35,015 nucleotides of DNA, from contig CAJTCE010000035.1 in the NCBI GenBank assembly GCA_910574745.1, positions 1 to 35,015 on the forward strand. Reading direction: 5' to 3'. Below the pieces are notes generated by a model, which searched no databases, was not told the DNA's origin, and saw nothing but the letters and a program-made list of their open reading frames with translations. This stretch comes from Lachnospiraceae bacterium (GTDB lineage: Bacteria; Bacillota; Clostridia; Lachnospirales; Lachnospiraceae). Below, one piece after another: positions 15,901-23,423 of the stretch; positions within the stretch are counted from its first letter, which is position 1, and every line of letters begins with the position of its first letter. A program made the translations under genes and the position numbers.

Positions 15901-17379
15901 ATGAAGATTATAAAAAAAATATTTTATTTTCTGGCAGGTATGCTTATAGTCTTTTGCGCGCTGATTATAGTATGTGCATTCAGACCGGAAGTAGCGGGGA
16001 ACATTGCCTCATTTTTATATACCGGCCGCAACAAGCCTGCGATGGAAGAGGTGCAGGGAAGTCTGGAAACGGAAATAGTAGCAAGACTTCCCGGGGATAG
16101 TGGAAAAAAACAAAATACGACAGATATGGTGGAAACCGAAGATGCGTCAGAGGATAGGATTACGGATATGCCTATGCCCGGACAAGACTCTGCATCTGTA
16201 CCGGAAACAGTTTCAGGAAGAAACGGTTATCAGGAAATACAAGATGAAGAAGAACAGATTGACGAGGAGACTGCCAGACAGCTACAGAACCGGCTGGGAA
16301 CGGGAAATACAGGAGACGGTCTGGAGTTTGACGCCGTATATTATCCCTATTATGCCATGCTGAATGAAAAGGAACAGCATCTTTACCGGCAGATTTATGC
16401 CAATGCGGGCGCAGGATATGATGCATTTGCGCCTGTGGAGTCGGTTAGTCCGGAGCAATTGAAGAATATTTTTTCCGCCGTATATAATGACCATCCCGAG
16501 CTATTTTGGATGGACACGGCATATGCCTGTAAATATACCGGGACGGGAACCTGTGTGGAAATAGACTTGCAGTTTAACCGGACTATGAATAATCTGGATA
16601 GCGCAAAGGCGGCTTTTGATGAGAATGCCGGATACATACTGGAGGAAGCCGGGAAGCTGCTAAATGATTATGAAAAAGAGAAATACGTACACGACGCCCT
16701 AATAGAAAAGATTGTTTATAATGCATCGGCAGAAATGAACCAGAGCGCCTATAGCGCTATGGTTAACGGAGAGACGGTGTGTGCCGGATATGCAAGAGCT
16801 TTTCAATATCTTTTGCAGCAGCTTGGAATTCCCTGTTATTATTGTACCGGTTATGCGGAGGAAAGACATGCATGGAATATTGTAGCATTAGACGACGGAT
16901 ATTATCATGTGGACGTAACCTGGGACGATGAGGCAAACGGCAGCTATGACTTCTTTAACAAAACGGACGCCGACTATGCCGACAGCCATTTCAGGCAGGA
17001 TATGTCGGTCAATCTCCCTGCCTGCAACGGGCAGACATACCGTAATTTAGAGCCGGATTCGCGGGAAAGCGGCCTGAGGAATCTGGCGGATACGGGCATA
17101 GAGGAAAATCAGGTCATTTCCGGCTTACAGGCGTATTATGATGATTGCTACAGCCAGATTGTTCAGAAGGGAATGGGCAATTATACCTTTTACAATGTGC
17201 TGGAAGGAGAGCAGCTCCTTGATGAATGGTATGGGAATTATCAGGCCGAAAATTACAAACAGGGCTATCTGGAAGCTGCCATGACAGCTCTAAATGCAAC
17301 CTCCTGCAGTATGAGCCTTCAGGTGGAACAATTGCAGGGTGGAAAATATCTGGTAGGACATGAAATATCAATCTGGTAG
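15901..17379 (+). CDS. Membrane-anchored transglutaminase-like protein
   Basis: This is a 492-residue protein with an N-terminal membrane anchor (residues 7-27) and an acidic, low-complexity stalk (about 45-130). The extracytoplasmic transglutaminase-core domain carries a complete Cys-His-Asp triad: Cys294 in GETVCAGYA, His323 in ERHAWNIV and Asp338 in HVDVTWDD. Such domains act as proteases, peptide cross-linkers or amidases in bacterial envelopes; the reaction here is not determined. About 140 residues follow the core without a recognisable domain. ATG 15901 is chosen over a TTG at 15871 because it has GGAAAG upstream and begins the lysine-rich start of the signal anchor. No clear operon partner; a decayed flagellin gene follows. 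Confidence 0.82.
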   Translation: MKIIKKIFYFLAGMLIVFCALIIVCAFRPEVAGNIASFLYTGRNKPAMEEVQGSLETEIVARLPGDSGKKQNTTDMVETEDASEDRITDMPMPGQDSASVPETVSGRNGYQEIQDEEEQIDEETARQLQNRLGTGNTGDGLEFDAVYYPYYAMLNEKEQHLYRQIYANAGAGYDAFAPVESVSPEQLKNIFSAVYNDHPELFWMDTAYACKYTGTGTCVEIDLQFNRTMNNLDSAKAAFDENAGYILEEAGKLLNDYEKEKYVHDALIEKIVYNASAEMNQSAYSAMVNGETVCAGYARAFQYLLQQLGIPCYYCTGYAEERHAWNIVALDDGYYHVDVTWDDEANGSYDFFNKTDADYADSHFRQDMSVNLPACNGQTYRNLEPDSRESGLRNLADTGIEENQVISGLQAYYDDCYSQIVQKGMGNYTFYNVLEGEQLLDEWYGNYQAENYKQGYLEAAMTALNATSCSMSLQVEQLQGGKYLVGHEISIW

Positions 17380-17475
17380 AGGCTTTACAAAATAAATACT
17401 TGACGGGATAATATTTTTGACCGATATGTCATATAGGAAAATTTCCTAAATCATTTCAGTTAAAAAGAGGATAAG

Positions 17476-17678
17476 ATGAAAATTGTTGCGCATAATTTAT
17501 CGGCTATGAATGCACAACGCCAATACCGGATTGTTTCGGACTGCAAAGCGAAAATGTCGGAAAATTGTCATCCGGTTATAGAATTAACAGGGCGGCGGAT
17601 GACGCGGCCGGGTTATCCATATCTGAAAGTATGAGAAGGCAAATCAGGGGTTTTACCCAGTTCTTCCATCAGGGTTAA
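17476..17678 (+). pseudogene. Flagellin N-terminal remnant, frameshifted
   Basis: A good ribosome binding site (AGAGGATAAG) and ATG 17476 start [15 protein letters not shown], the conserved flagellin N-terminus. At about 17560-17564 the frame shifts by one base in an A run (GAAAATTG where GAAAAATTG is expected). The next frame continues [19 protein letters not shown] and then [14 protein letters not shown], the classic flagellin block, before a TAA at 17676-17678. No central domain or C-terminal D0 helix follows, so a second lesion removed most of the gene. A short frame ending at 17763 follows without recognisable homology. Upstream, ACCGATAT (17420-17427) resembles a SigD/sigma-28 -10, and TAGGAAA-A-TTTCCTA (17434-17448) is a perfect palindrome. 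It cannot make flagellin. Confidence 0.9.
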
Positions 17679-17776
17679 ATATGAAAGCGGCGGGGCTGAT
17701 GAGAAGAAATATGGGGTCAGATATTCTTTGATTAATAATGGCAGTACAGATGCGAGAAACTAAGGTATAAAAGTAC

Positions 17777-17805
17777 TTGACAGAACGAAAAAAATCGTAT
17801 ACATT
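17777..17805 (+). promoter_or_regulatory. Promoter of the T-box/trpB transcript
   Basis: A perfect -35 TTGACA (17777-17782) is followed after 17 bases by TACATT (17800-17805); TATACA two bases earlier is an alternative -10. Transcription would begin around 17812, just before T-box stem I. Confidence 0.75.
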
Positions 17806-17824
17806 ATTTACAATTATAAAAACC

Positions 17825-18090
17825 TTTGATCGGGAGAAGTATCCTTTTGAAACATTTCAGAGAGCCGCAGGCGGTGGGATTGCGGTAATGGGAAGTCTGG
17901 AGAATGGACCCGTGAGGGCAAACCGAAACCACTTGCAATCAGGGAGTAGGGGAGACGTAGCTGCACGTTACAGCAGAGCGTGTATGTCAGTACACGGCAG
18001 AGAGCATTCATTAGAATGAAGTTAGGTGGCACCGCAGAAGTATACAATACTCCTGTCCTATCGATTGAACTGATAGGACGGGATTTTTTT
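17825..18090 (+). ncRNA. Tryptophan-specific T-box riboswitch leader with terminator
   Basis: The stem I base pairs CGGG (17831-17834) with CCCG (17909-17912). The specifier loop has AGAAGTA on the 5' side and GAATGGA on the 3' side, which places the specifier codon UGG (Trp) at 17905-17907. AGAGAGCCG and the GGTGGGA apical words follow the usual stem I pattern. The T-box core AGGTGGCACCGC is at 18024-18035. Its TGGC bulge can pair with the G-CCA end expected for bacterial tRNA-Trp. The terminator stem (18051-18062 with 18072-18083) ends in seven T's. Uncharged tRNA-Trp should favour the antiterminator and switch on the downstream trpB. Confidence 0.93.
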
Positions 18091-18213
18091 ATGATAAGCA
18101 GAGGGTAATTTACCGGCTGCGGTATATCATAATCAATAAGTCCCGTCCCCGACCAGTAATTAAATGCGGCAGGTAATTGCCTGCAGTCAAATTCAAGAAA
18201 GAGAGGAAAGAAA

Positions 18214-19587
18214 ATGGACAAAACAATACCCTACAAAATTTATCTTGAAGAACAGGAAATGCCTAAACAATGGTATAATGTTCGTGCTGATATGAAGAAA
18301 AAACCGGCACCGATTTTGAATCCGGCCACTTTGCAGCCGGTTACCGAGGACGAACTTTCAGGTATCTTCTGCAGAGAGCTGGCAAAACAGGAGCTGGACG
18401 ATACAACGCCTTATTTCGACATTCCCAAGGAAATCCGGGACTTTTATAAAATGTACCGTCCTTCGCCCTTGGTAAGAGCTTACTGCCTGGAAGAAAAACT
18501 GGGGACTCCCGCCCATATTTATTATAAATTCGAAGGAAACAATACGTCAGGAAGCCATAAATTAAATTCCGCTATTGCTCAGGCGTACTATGCAAAGAAA
18601 CAGGGATTAAAGGGCGTAACTACCGAGACCGGAGCAGGTCAGTGGGGAACGGCTCTTTCCATGGCATGTTCTTACTTTGATCTGGATTGTCAGGTATATA
18701 TGGTTAAATGCTCTTATGAGCAGAAGCCCTTCCGTCGTGAGGTTATGCGTACCTATGGGGCAAAGGTTACCCCGTCCCCTTCCATGAACACAAACGTAGG
18801 GCGTAAGATTAATGAGGAATTTCCGGGAACGACAGGAAGCCTTGGCTGTGCTATTTCGGAAGCTGTTGAGGCAGCTACCAGCCAGGAGGGCTATCGCTAT
18901 GTATTAGGCTCCGTTCTTGCACAGGTATTACTGCATCAATCCATAATCGGTATGGAAACAAAAGCAGCATTGGATAAATATGGTATTAAAGCGGACATCA
19001 TTATCGGCTGTGCTGGCGGTGGTTCCAACTTAGGCGGTCTGATTTCTCCCTTTGCAGGAGAAATTTTAAGAGGCGAAGCGGATTACAAGATGATTGCAGT
19101 GGAACCTGCATCCTGTCCCAGCCTTACAAGAGGAACTTATGCATACGATTTCTGTGATACAGGAAAGGTTTGCCCTCTCGCTAAAATGTACACATTGGGA
19201 AGCGGCTTTATTCCTTCTGCCAACCATGCAGGCGGACTCCGCTATCACGGCATGAGCTCAACGGTTTCCGAGCTGTACGATCAGGGAATCCTTGAGGCGA
19301 GAAGCGTAGAGCAGACAGAAGTATTCAAAGCTGCGGAAACCTTTGCAAGAGTGGAAGGCATTCTACCTGCTCCGGAAAGCAGTCATGCAATTAAGGCAGC
19401 CATTGACGAGGCCATGAAGTGCAAAGAAACCGGCGAAGAAAAGAACATTGTATTCGGTCTGACCGGTACGGGCTACTTTGATATGGTTGCTTACCAGAGA
19501 TACAATGACGGAGAAATGAGCGACTATATTCCTTCAGATGAAGATTTGGCAAAATCCATTGCAATGCTTCCCAAAGTGGATCTGTAA
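18214..19587 (+). CDS. trpB: Tryptophan synthase beta chain, TrpB2 type
   Basis: This is a 457-residue PLP enzyme that condenses indole and serine to tryptophan. The long N-terminal extension (M-P-K-Q-W-Y-N-V-R-A-D) and overall length are those of the TrpB2 (COG1350) branch rather than classical TrpB1 (~400). The PLP lysine is Lys116 in GSHKLNSA, the catalytic glutamate is Glu138 in ETGAGQWG, and the phosphate loop is CAGGGSNLGG (266-275). AGAGGAAAG precedes ATG 18214. No trpA or other trp gene adjoins it, so it probably works without TrpA as a stand-alone indole-salvage enzyme; that role is known for TrpB2 and inferred here. Regulation is clear: the Trp T-box directly upstream, with no other gene in the transcript. 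Confidence 0.95.
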   Translation: MDKTIPYKIYLEEQEMPKQWYNVRADMKKKPAPILNPATLQPVTEDELSGIFCRELAKQELDDTTPYFDIPKEIRDFYKMYRPSPLVRAYCLEEKLGTPAHIYYKFEGNNTSGSHKLNSAIAQAYYAKKQGLKGVTTETGAGQWGTALSMACSYFDLDCQVYMVKCSYEQKPFRREVMRTYGAKVTPSPSMNTNVGRKINEEFPGTTGSLGCAISEAVEAATSQEGYRYVLGSVLAQVLLHQSIIGMETKAALDKYGIKADIIIGCAGGGSNLGGLISPFAGEILRGEADYKMIAVEPASCPSLTRGTYAYDFCDTGKVCPLAKMYTLGSGFIPSANHAGGLRYHGMSSTVSELYDQGILEARSVEQTEVFKAAETFARVEGILPAPESSHAIKAAIDEAMKCKETGEEKNIVFGLTGTGYFDMVAYQRYNDGEMSDYIPSDEDLAKSIAMLPKVDL

Positions 19588-19613
19588 AAGCAATATAGTT
19601 ATTATGATAAATT

Positions 19614-19661
19614 ACCAAGGCGGAGAAGGGTTTAAAACTGATTCGATGCCTTGGTTTTTTT
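19614..19661 (+). terminator. Intrinsic terminator after trpB
   Basis: ACCAAGGC (19614-19621) pairs perfectly with GCCTTGGT (19648-19655) across a 26-base loop and is followed by six further T's. It lies 27 bases after the trpB stop codon. Confidence 0.8.
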
Positions 19662-19730
19662 CTGAATATAATTATAATTTGCAATAATGTTAAAGATGCT
19701 CGTAAAAATCCCATATTTTGCGGTAATAAA

Positions 19731-19774
19731 AACACCTTCAAAGCCAACCGCGCCAAGGGCTTGAAGGTATTTTT
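19731..19774 (-). terminator. Terminator of the Spo0A-domain gene, possibly bidirectional
   Basis: ACCTTCAA with GCC (19734-19745, one bulged A) pairs with GGC-TTGAAGGT (19758-19768). On the minus strand the stem is followed by GTTTTTATT, and on the plus strand by ATTTTTAAATTTTT, so it can serve both directions. Confidence 0.75.
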
Positions 19775-19790
19775 AAATTTTTAAGTCATG

Positions 19791-20180
19791 TCATGATACA
19801 AGGATGTTTCCCTCGCAATCCAAACGGACCCTGTCCGCTATTCCGGCAATAAACTCACTATTGGTAGGTCTTTTTTGCCCTGAAGCAGAGGAATATCCGA
19901 AGATTTCCTTCATGACCCCGCGGCACCCTCTTGCCCACGATGCTTCAATAGCAGTTCTGATTGCCCGCTCAACTTTTACTGGTGTTGCATTATACATTTC
20001 CGCAATCTCCGGATACAAATACTTCGTCACGCGGTTGACTGCCTCCATATCTGTAATAGAAATTAATATTGCTTCCCTGATATAACGATATCCGCCAAGA
20101 TGCACCGGGACCCCTAAACCCAGCATGATCTTAGTCACATATTTTTCCAACTCCACGCATTTACTTATCTCGTTTGTCAT
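19791..20180 (-). CDS. Stand-alone Spo0A C-terminal DNA-binding domain protein
   Basis: This is a 129-residue protein equivalent to the effector domain of Spo0A and lacking the phosphoacceptor receiver. The family blocks are clear: LGVPVHLGGYRYIREAIL, LYPEIAEMYNATPVKVERAIR (recognition-helix region, with V-E-R-A-I-R as in Spo0A), A-I-E-A-S-W-A-R-G and the RPTNSEFIAGIADRVRL end. Full Spo0A is ~265 residues; ATG 20180 has AGAGGAAA upstream, and the frame shows no truncated receiver, so it is a dedicated small gene rather than a fragment. It could bind 0A boxes without phosphorylation, or compete with or modulate full-length Spo0A. It is transcribed alone from a minus-strand promoter carrying a possible 0A box. 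Confidence 0.9.
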   Translation of the reverse strand: MTNEISKCVELEKYVTKIMLGLGVPVHLGGYRYIREAILISITDMEAVNRVTKYLYPEIAEMYNATPVKVERAIRTAIEASWARGCRGVMKEIFGYSSASGQKRPTNSEFIAGIADRVRLDCEGNILVS

Positions 20181-20242
20181 AATTTGTATTTCCTCTTTTC
20201 TTCTTATACAAGATATTGTGTTTTATGCGCGGTTATGATACT

Positions 20243-20288
20243 AAAATAGCATTATCCTGTTTTGTTGTAAAGAACTATTCGTCGACAA
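20243..20288 (-). promoter_or_regulatory. Promoter of Spo0A-domain gene with candidate 0A box
   Basis: On the minus strand TTTACA (20266-20271) and TATTTT (20243-20248) are separated by 17 bases, giving a ~60-base leader. Nine bases upstream of the -35, the minus strand reads TTGTCGAC (20281-20288), matching seven of eight bases of the 0A-box consensus TTGTCGAA. The location suits activation or autoregulation by a Spo0A-type protein. Confidence 0.5.
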
Positions 20289-20464
20289 TTGAAATTTCAT
20301 TTGGAATTCTGGGATAAAACTGGGAGAATCAAGGGTTTTACAAAAGGATTTACATAGATATGGATATTTTGCAACCAACAATATATAATATAAACTATAT
20401 GTATGCATAAGTAAAAGAGGCTTAAATAAATATTATATCATAAATTTAATATAAAACCATAAAA

Positions 20465-20585
20465 TCCTACGAAAACCGCCCAAAATAGGGACTGAAAAAT
20501 TATTTTTATCCGTTTAAGGCCCGAAAAGAGCAAAAATAGGTGTAAATGAGATTTTCAGTCCCTATTTTTAGCCGTTCGTGTAGGA
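20465..20585. repeat. 121-bp imperfect palindrome with perfect 17-bp core arms
   Basis: AAAATAGGGACTGAAAA (20482-20498) is an exact reverse complement of 20552-20568. The outer ends TCCTAC (20465-20470) and GTAGGA (20580-20585) also match, with partial pairing between. The loop contains a third AAAAATAGG word (about 20531-20540). It has no ORF. The rest of the 470-base gap (20181-20651) holds the two promoters listed and no gene. It may be a MITE-like element, a transcript barrier, or a regulatory hairpin ahead of the secretion operon. Confidence 0.7.
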
Positions 20586-20609
20586 AAATGTGGAGTTGTT
20601 TCATAATTC

Positions 20610-20618
20610 TGTTATAAT
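20610..20618 (+). promoter_or_regulatory. Extended -10 promoter of the type VII secretion operon
   Basis: TG-T-TATAAT gives a perfect -10 hexamer (20613-20618) with an extended TGn motif; no good -35 is present at 17 bases. It lies 33 bases before the esaA-like start codon and just after the long palindrome. Confidence 0.55.
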
Positions 20619-20651
20619 CATTCAAAAAATCAAAAGATAAGGATTAATCCA

Positions 20652-22622
20652 ATGAAAACATCCATACTCAGAAAAATTTCAGCCGGAATGATAGGAATTA
20701 TACTAATGCTTTCTTGCTTTTATGCGGGTACAAACGTGGAAGAAAAATTGTTGACAGTGGCGAACGAGGAGACAGAGATAATAGCGGTTGTGAATCTGGA
20801 TGAAGGCGCTTATAAACAAAGCGATCCGGATGAAATTATTTATTATTCTAATGAATTGTTGAAATTTAATCATACAGATTTTGAAGTTGTTTCCTTAGAA
20901 AGTGCCAGAAACGGGATTTTGGAAGGGCGCTTCGGAGCTTATGTCATTCTTCCGGCTGATTTTTCGGAGAAAATTGAAAGTGTTAACTATAATCCGGAAA
21001 AAGCGGCTTTGACATATGCTATTAATCCCTACTTAAACAGCAACGCAAAAGAAAGAGTCATTAAAAATCTGGAAAGCTTTAATGCGGATATTAATTACGA
21101 TATTTCTTATATGTATGTGAGTGCGGTTTTAAGTGAGTTCCATGATGTTCAGGATTCCTCAAAAATAGTTTTGTCCAATGATTTATCAGATGAAGAAGAA
21201 CTGCTTGCCGTGGATACAGAGCAGCTTATTGAGGTATTTACCTATCCTGAATTGCTGCAGGTGGAAAAAGAAATTAAAGAACTGGATTTTTGGGAAATAT
21301 TTGAAACAAACCGTTTTTTAGGCAGTGAAATCAAAGAGGGGCTTGAAAATGATATAGAGGAAAGCAGACTGGCATATCAGGAGGTACAGAATCAAAGTAC
21401 GGAAGTATTCGGAGCAACGGATAAGGTTTTATTGATCATTGAAAACTATTCGCCGGGATATGATGAGGACGGTCAATTAGTATATCGGGATGGAATCACT
21501 TCTATCAGTGAAAATTTTGTCAGATATGATCAGGAACGGAGTGAGAGCGTCGAGGAGATAAAAAGGCTGGCAAGAAATGAAGCGGACAGAATAGGCTCCG
21601 TAGCGGTAGACAGGAAAATAACGGAAATCCAAGGTTCCATAAGCGGAAATTATATTGAAAAGGAAGCATTAAGGGAATATCGGACTGCGGTAAATGGGGA
21701 AATTGAAAGATATTTTATATACATAAATGAAAGGTTGAAAGCAGCAGGAGTAAGCGATAATGATCTGCCGGATTATGAAGCTCTAAGCATCAGCATGAAT
21801 GCCGTACCCGAACCCGATAGCGTCGGGATAAATATCAGGAAATTTGCAGGAAGCATAAGTGAAAATGATATAAGACAGCTGACAGGAGACCAGAATCTGT
21901 CAGAGGAATTCTGTATCGCCGTGGATGAGGCTGCCACTGTAAATTCCAACGATATTATGGAAATTATAGACCAGCAGGTGGTAGGAGAATTAGTAAAACA
22001 ACAGCAAAATACAAACCGGTTGATCAGGGATCAAAAGAAGGAATTGGAGAAGAAAATCCGGTTATATGATGAAGCAATTGCGGAGTTTGACCCTTATGAA
22101 TATATTAATGAGGATTGGATAGAAGAAAGGCTTCAAAAGTTTAAGGAGAATATAGACAGAATTGAAACAGAGCAGGGAGAACATGATGAAGATTACTGGG
22201 AACTGATGAAAGAGGTTTATGAAGTAACGGGAAGCAATCAGGAGGCGTTTGACGAAAATTTAAAAGAATCTCAGGAAATAACCCGTACAAATGTGGAAAG
22301 CACCATTGCGTCACTTAAAAAAAATAAATCTGCAACTACAAAAGAGAATACGGAATTGCTGGAAGCTTTTACAAAAAAACTTGCCTATACAAGGCTGGGG
22401 TCTCTCGGAAAAATAGAGGCTTATGATTTTATCGTTTCGCCGGTAGAATTTAACGAAAACCGTGTGGAGCAGACGATTTTGGAGATACAAAGCAACTATC
22501 AGAATTATATTTTAATTGCAATAGCAGTCTTGGGCGTTTTAACAGTGTTTTCATTGATATTTTCTCTGGCCTTGAAAAGAAGGGAAAAAACGGACACAGA
22601 GGAAGCGGATAACTTTTCATAA
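20652..22622 (+). CDS. esaA: EsaA-like type VIIb secretion membrane protein, short form
   Basis: This is a 656-residue membrane protein that begins the T7SSb operon. Helix 1 spans residues 10-26. The following extracytoplasmic segment has V-V-N-L-D-E-G-A-Y, then FEVVSLESARNGILEGRFGA and YVILPADFSEKIE, the pattern of the EsaA/YueB N-terminal domain. A long charged coiled-coil region fills the middle (about 200-610), and only one C-terminal helix is seen (619-641) with a lysine/arginine-rich cytoplasmic tail. EsaA/YueB proteins usually have several C-terminal helices, so this is a reduced topology. EsaA is thought to form the extracellular stalk of the channel and a phage receptor in Bacillus. 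The start follows a weak AAGGA ribosome binding site. Family assignment rests on motif, topology and position. Confidence 0.75.
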   Translation: MKTSILRKISAGMIGIILMLSCFYAGTNVEEKLLTVANEETEIIAVVNLDEGAYKQSDPDEIIYYSNELLKFNHTDFEVVSLESARNGILEGRFGAYVILPADFSEKIESVNYNPEKAALTYAINPYLNSNAKERVIKNLESFNADINYDISYMYVSAVLSEFHDVQDSSKIVLSNDLSDEEELLAVDTEQLIEVFTYPELLQVEKEIKELDFWEIFETNRFLGSEIKEGLENDIEESRLAYQEVQNQSTEVFGATDKVLLIIENYSPGYDEDGQLVYRDGITSISENFVRYDQERSESVEEIKRLARNEADRIGSVAVDRKITEIQGSISGNYIEKEALREYRTAVNGEIERYFIYINERLKAAGVSDNDLPDYEALSISMNAVPEPDSVGINIRKFAGSISENDIRQLTGDQNLSEEFCIAVDEAATVNSNDIMEIIDQQVVGELVKQQQNTNRLIRDQKKELEKKIRLYDEAIAEFDPYEYINEDWIEERLQKFKENIDRIETEQGEHDEDYWELMKEVYEVTGSNQEAFDENLKESQEITRTNVESTIASLKKNKSATTKENTELLEAFTKKLAYTRLGSLGKIEAYDFIVSPVEFNENRVEQTILEIQSNYQNYILIAIAVLGVLTVFSLIFSLALKRREKTDTEEADNFS

Positions 22623-22635
22623 GATAAATCTTATG
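22618..22635. repeat. Palindromic stem at the esaA stop, before the esx gene
   Basis: CATAAGAT (22618-22625) and ATCTTATG (22628-22635) are exact reverse complements two bases apart, overlapping the esaA stop codon. As RNA it would form about seven pairs with a four-base loop. It could be a processing or regulatory site ahead of the esx cistron. Confidence 0.45.
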
Positions 22636-22670
22636 TGGTTATAAAGAAAAAGAAAAAAGGAGGAAAAGAA

Positions 22671-22949
22671 ATGTTAAGACTTGATTACGAAGCATTGGCT
22701 ACATCTTCAAAGACCTTAAGCCAGCAGGGAGATATTTTTGAAGATTGCATCAACACAATGTCACAGGTTGTCAGTGAACTGCCTGATATCTGGGAGGCAG
22801 AAACCTGCGACAGATATGTGGAGCAGTTTGATGAAGCAAAGCCCACATTGGAAAGAGTAAGACAGTTAATCGAGGATATGTCAGCGCAGATGCAGAAGAT
22901 TTCCGATAATTTTGCACAGGCAGACGCAGACATGGCAGGACAGATGTAA
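22671..22949 (+). CDS. WXG100/Esx-like secreted protein
   Basis: This 92-residue two-helix protein is a probable T7SS substrate or effector partner. A helix, then a turn with P-D-I-W-E-A-E (WEA in place of canonical WxG), then a second helix ending Q-K-I-S-D-N-F-A-Q-A-D give the WXG100 hairpin. AAAGGAGG lies 7 bases before ATG 22671, one of the strongest ribosome binding sites in the operon and consistent with high expression; a longer start at 22635 adds only a lysine-rich stretch and was rejected. It stands directly before the Lap2-like and LXG genes, the order described for LXG effectors with small Esx-like targeting partners. It may therefore be either the general EsxA or an effector-specific Lap1-type partner. 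Confidence 0.82.
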   Translation: MLRLDYEALATSSKTLSQQGDIFEDCINTMSQVVSELPDIWEAETCDRYVEQFDEAKPTLERVRQLIEDMSAQMQKISDNFAQADADMAGQM

Positions 22950-22969
22950 AAACAAATTTATGCAACAAA

Positions 22970-23000
22970 GTACGCGGCCTGTGATTGGCAGGCCGTGTAC
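22970..23000 (+). ncRNA. 12-bp stem-loop after the esx gene (cis mRNA element)
   Basis: GTACGCGGCCTG (22970-22981) pairs with CAGGCCGTGTAC (22989-23000), with one G-U wobble and a seven-base loop. It lies 21 bases after the esx stop and has no T run, so it is more likely a 3'-end stabiliser, processing site or partial attenuator than a full terminator. It also sequesters a GTG that could be mistaken for the next start codon. Confidence 0.7.
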
Positions 23001-23030
23001 GAAATGAGGAGGGAAATTGTAAAACACAAT

Positions 23031-23423
23031 ATGGACAGGGAATTTGAGAAAGAAAACATAGATGATTTATATGCAGAATTCCGGACCGAAATCAATACAT
23101 TGGAAATTCGAAGAGATGCTATAACCCGGGAAATGGAAGAAATAAATGCAGATCAAAATCTGCTTGATGATATTTATGAAAAAATGAGATGGATATTTAA
23201 GGAAGTAGCAGAGCATTGTGATGAAGAGCAGTTTCTTGCGGAAATGGAATGGCATGAAGATGATTTTTATGACAGTCGGAGAAAAATTGAAAATGAACTG
23301 GAAGAAGAGAAAGAATCGTTAGAAACGGAAAAACGCAATTCCTATAGAAAAGAAGAAGAACTCAGAGATGAATTTCAGAGAGCAAAACAATTATATTATG
23401 ACTGTAACAGCTGGATTCCATGA
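23031..23423 (+). CDS. Coiled-coil protein, Lap2-like (DUF3958-type) LXG partner
   Basis: This protein of about 130 residues is almost entirely charged coiled-coil: E-I-N-T-L-E-I-R-R-D-A-I-T-R-E-M near the start, then WIFKEVAEHCDEEQFL, and a long E/K/R-rich helix to the end. Length, composition, and position between an Esx-like gene and an LXG gene fit the Lap2 (DUF3958) targeting factors that bind LXG domains. That is a resemblance, not a proven homology. Start choice is uncertain: AGGAGG (23007-23012) is 18 bases before ATG 23031, ATG 23004 has no site upstream, and GTG 22995 is inside the stem-loop. The stop overlaps the LXG start by four bases (ATGA), indicating translational coupling. 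Confidence 0.7.
   Translation: MDREFEKENIDDLYAEFRTEINTLEIRRDAITREMEEINADQNLLDDIYEKMRWIFKEVAEHCDEEQFLAEMEWHEDDFYDSRRKIENELEEEKESLETEKRNSYRKEEELRDEFQRAKQLYYDCNSWIP

Noticed and set aside
17393-17427. Complete SigD/sigma-28 promoter before the flagellin remnant
   Set aside because: The -10 ACCGATAT fits, but the only TAAA upstream is 23 bases away rather than ~15; reported only as a partial match.
17777-18019. 80-codon frame inside the T-box leader
   Set aside because: Its start overlaps the -35 TTGACA and the region is fully explained by conserved T-box RNA structure.
22995-23030. GTG start for the Lap2-like gene
   Set aside because: The codon lies inside a 12-bp hairpin stem and has no Shine-Dalgarno sequence upstream.
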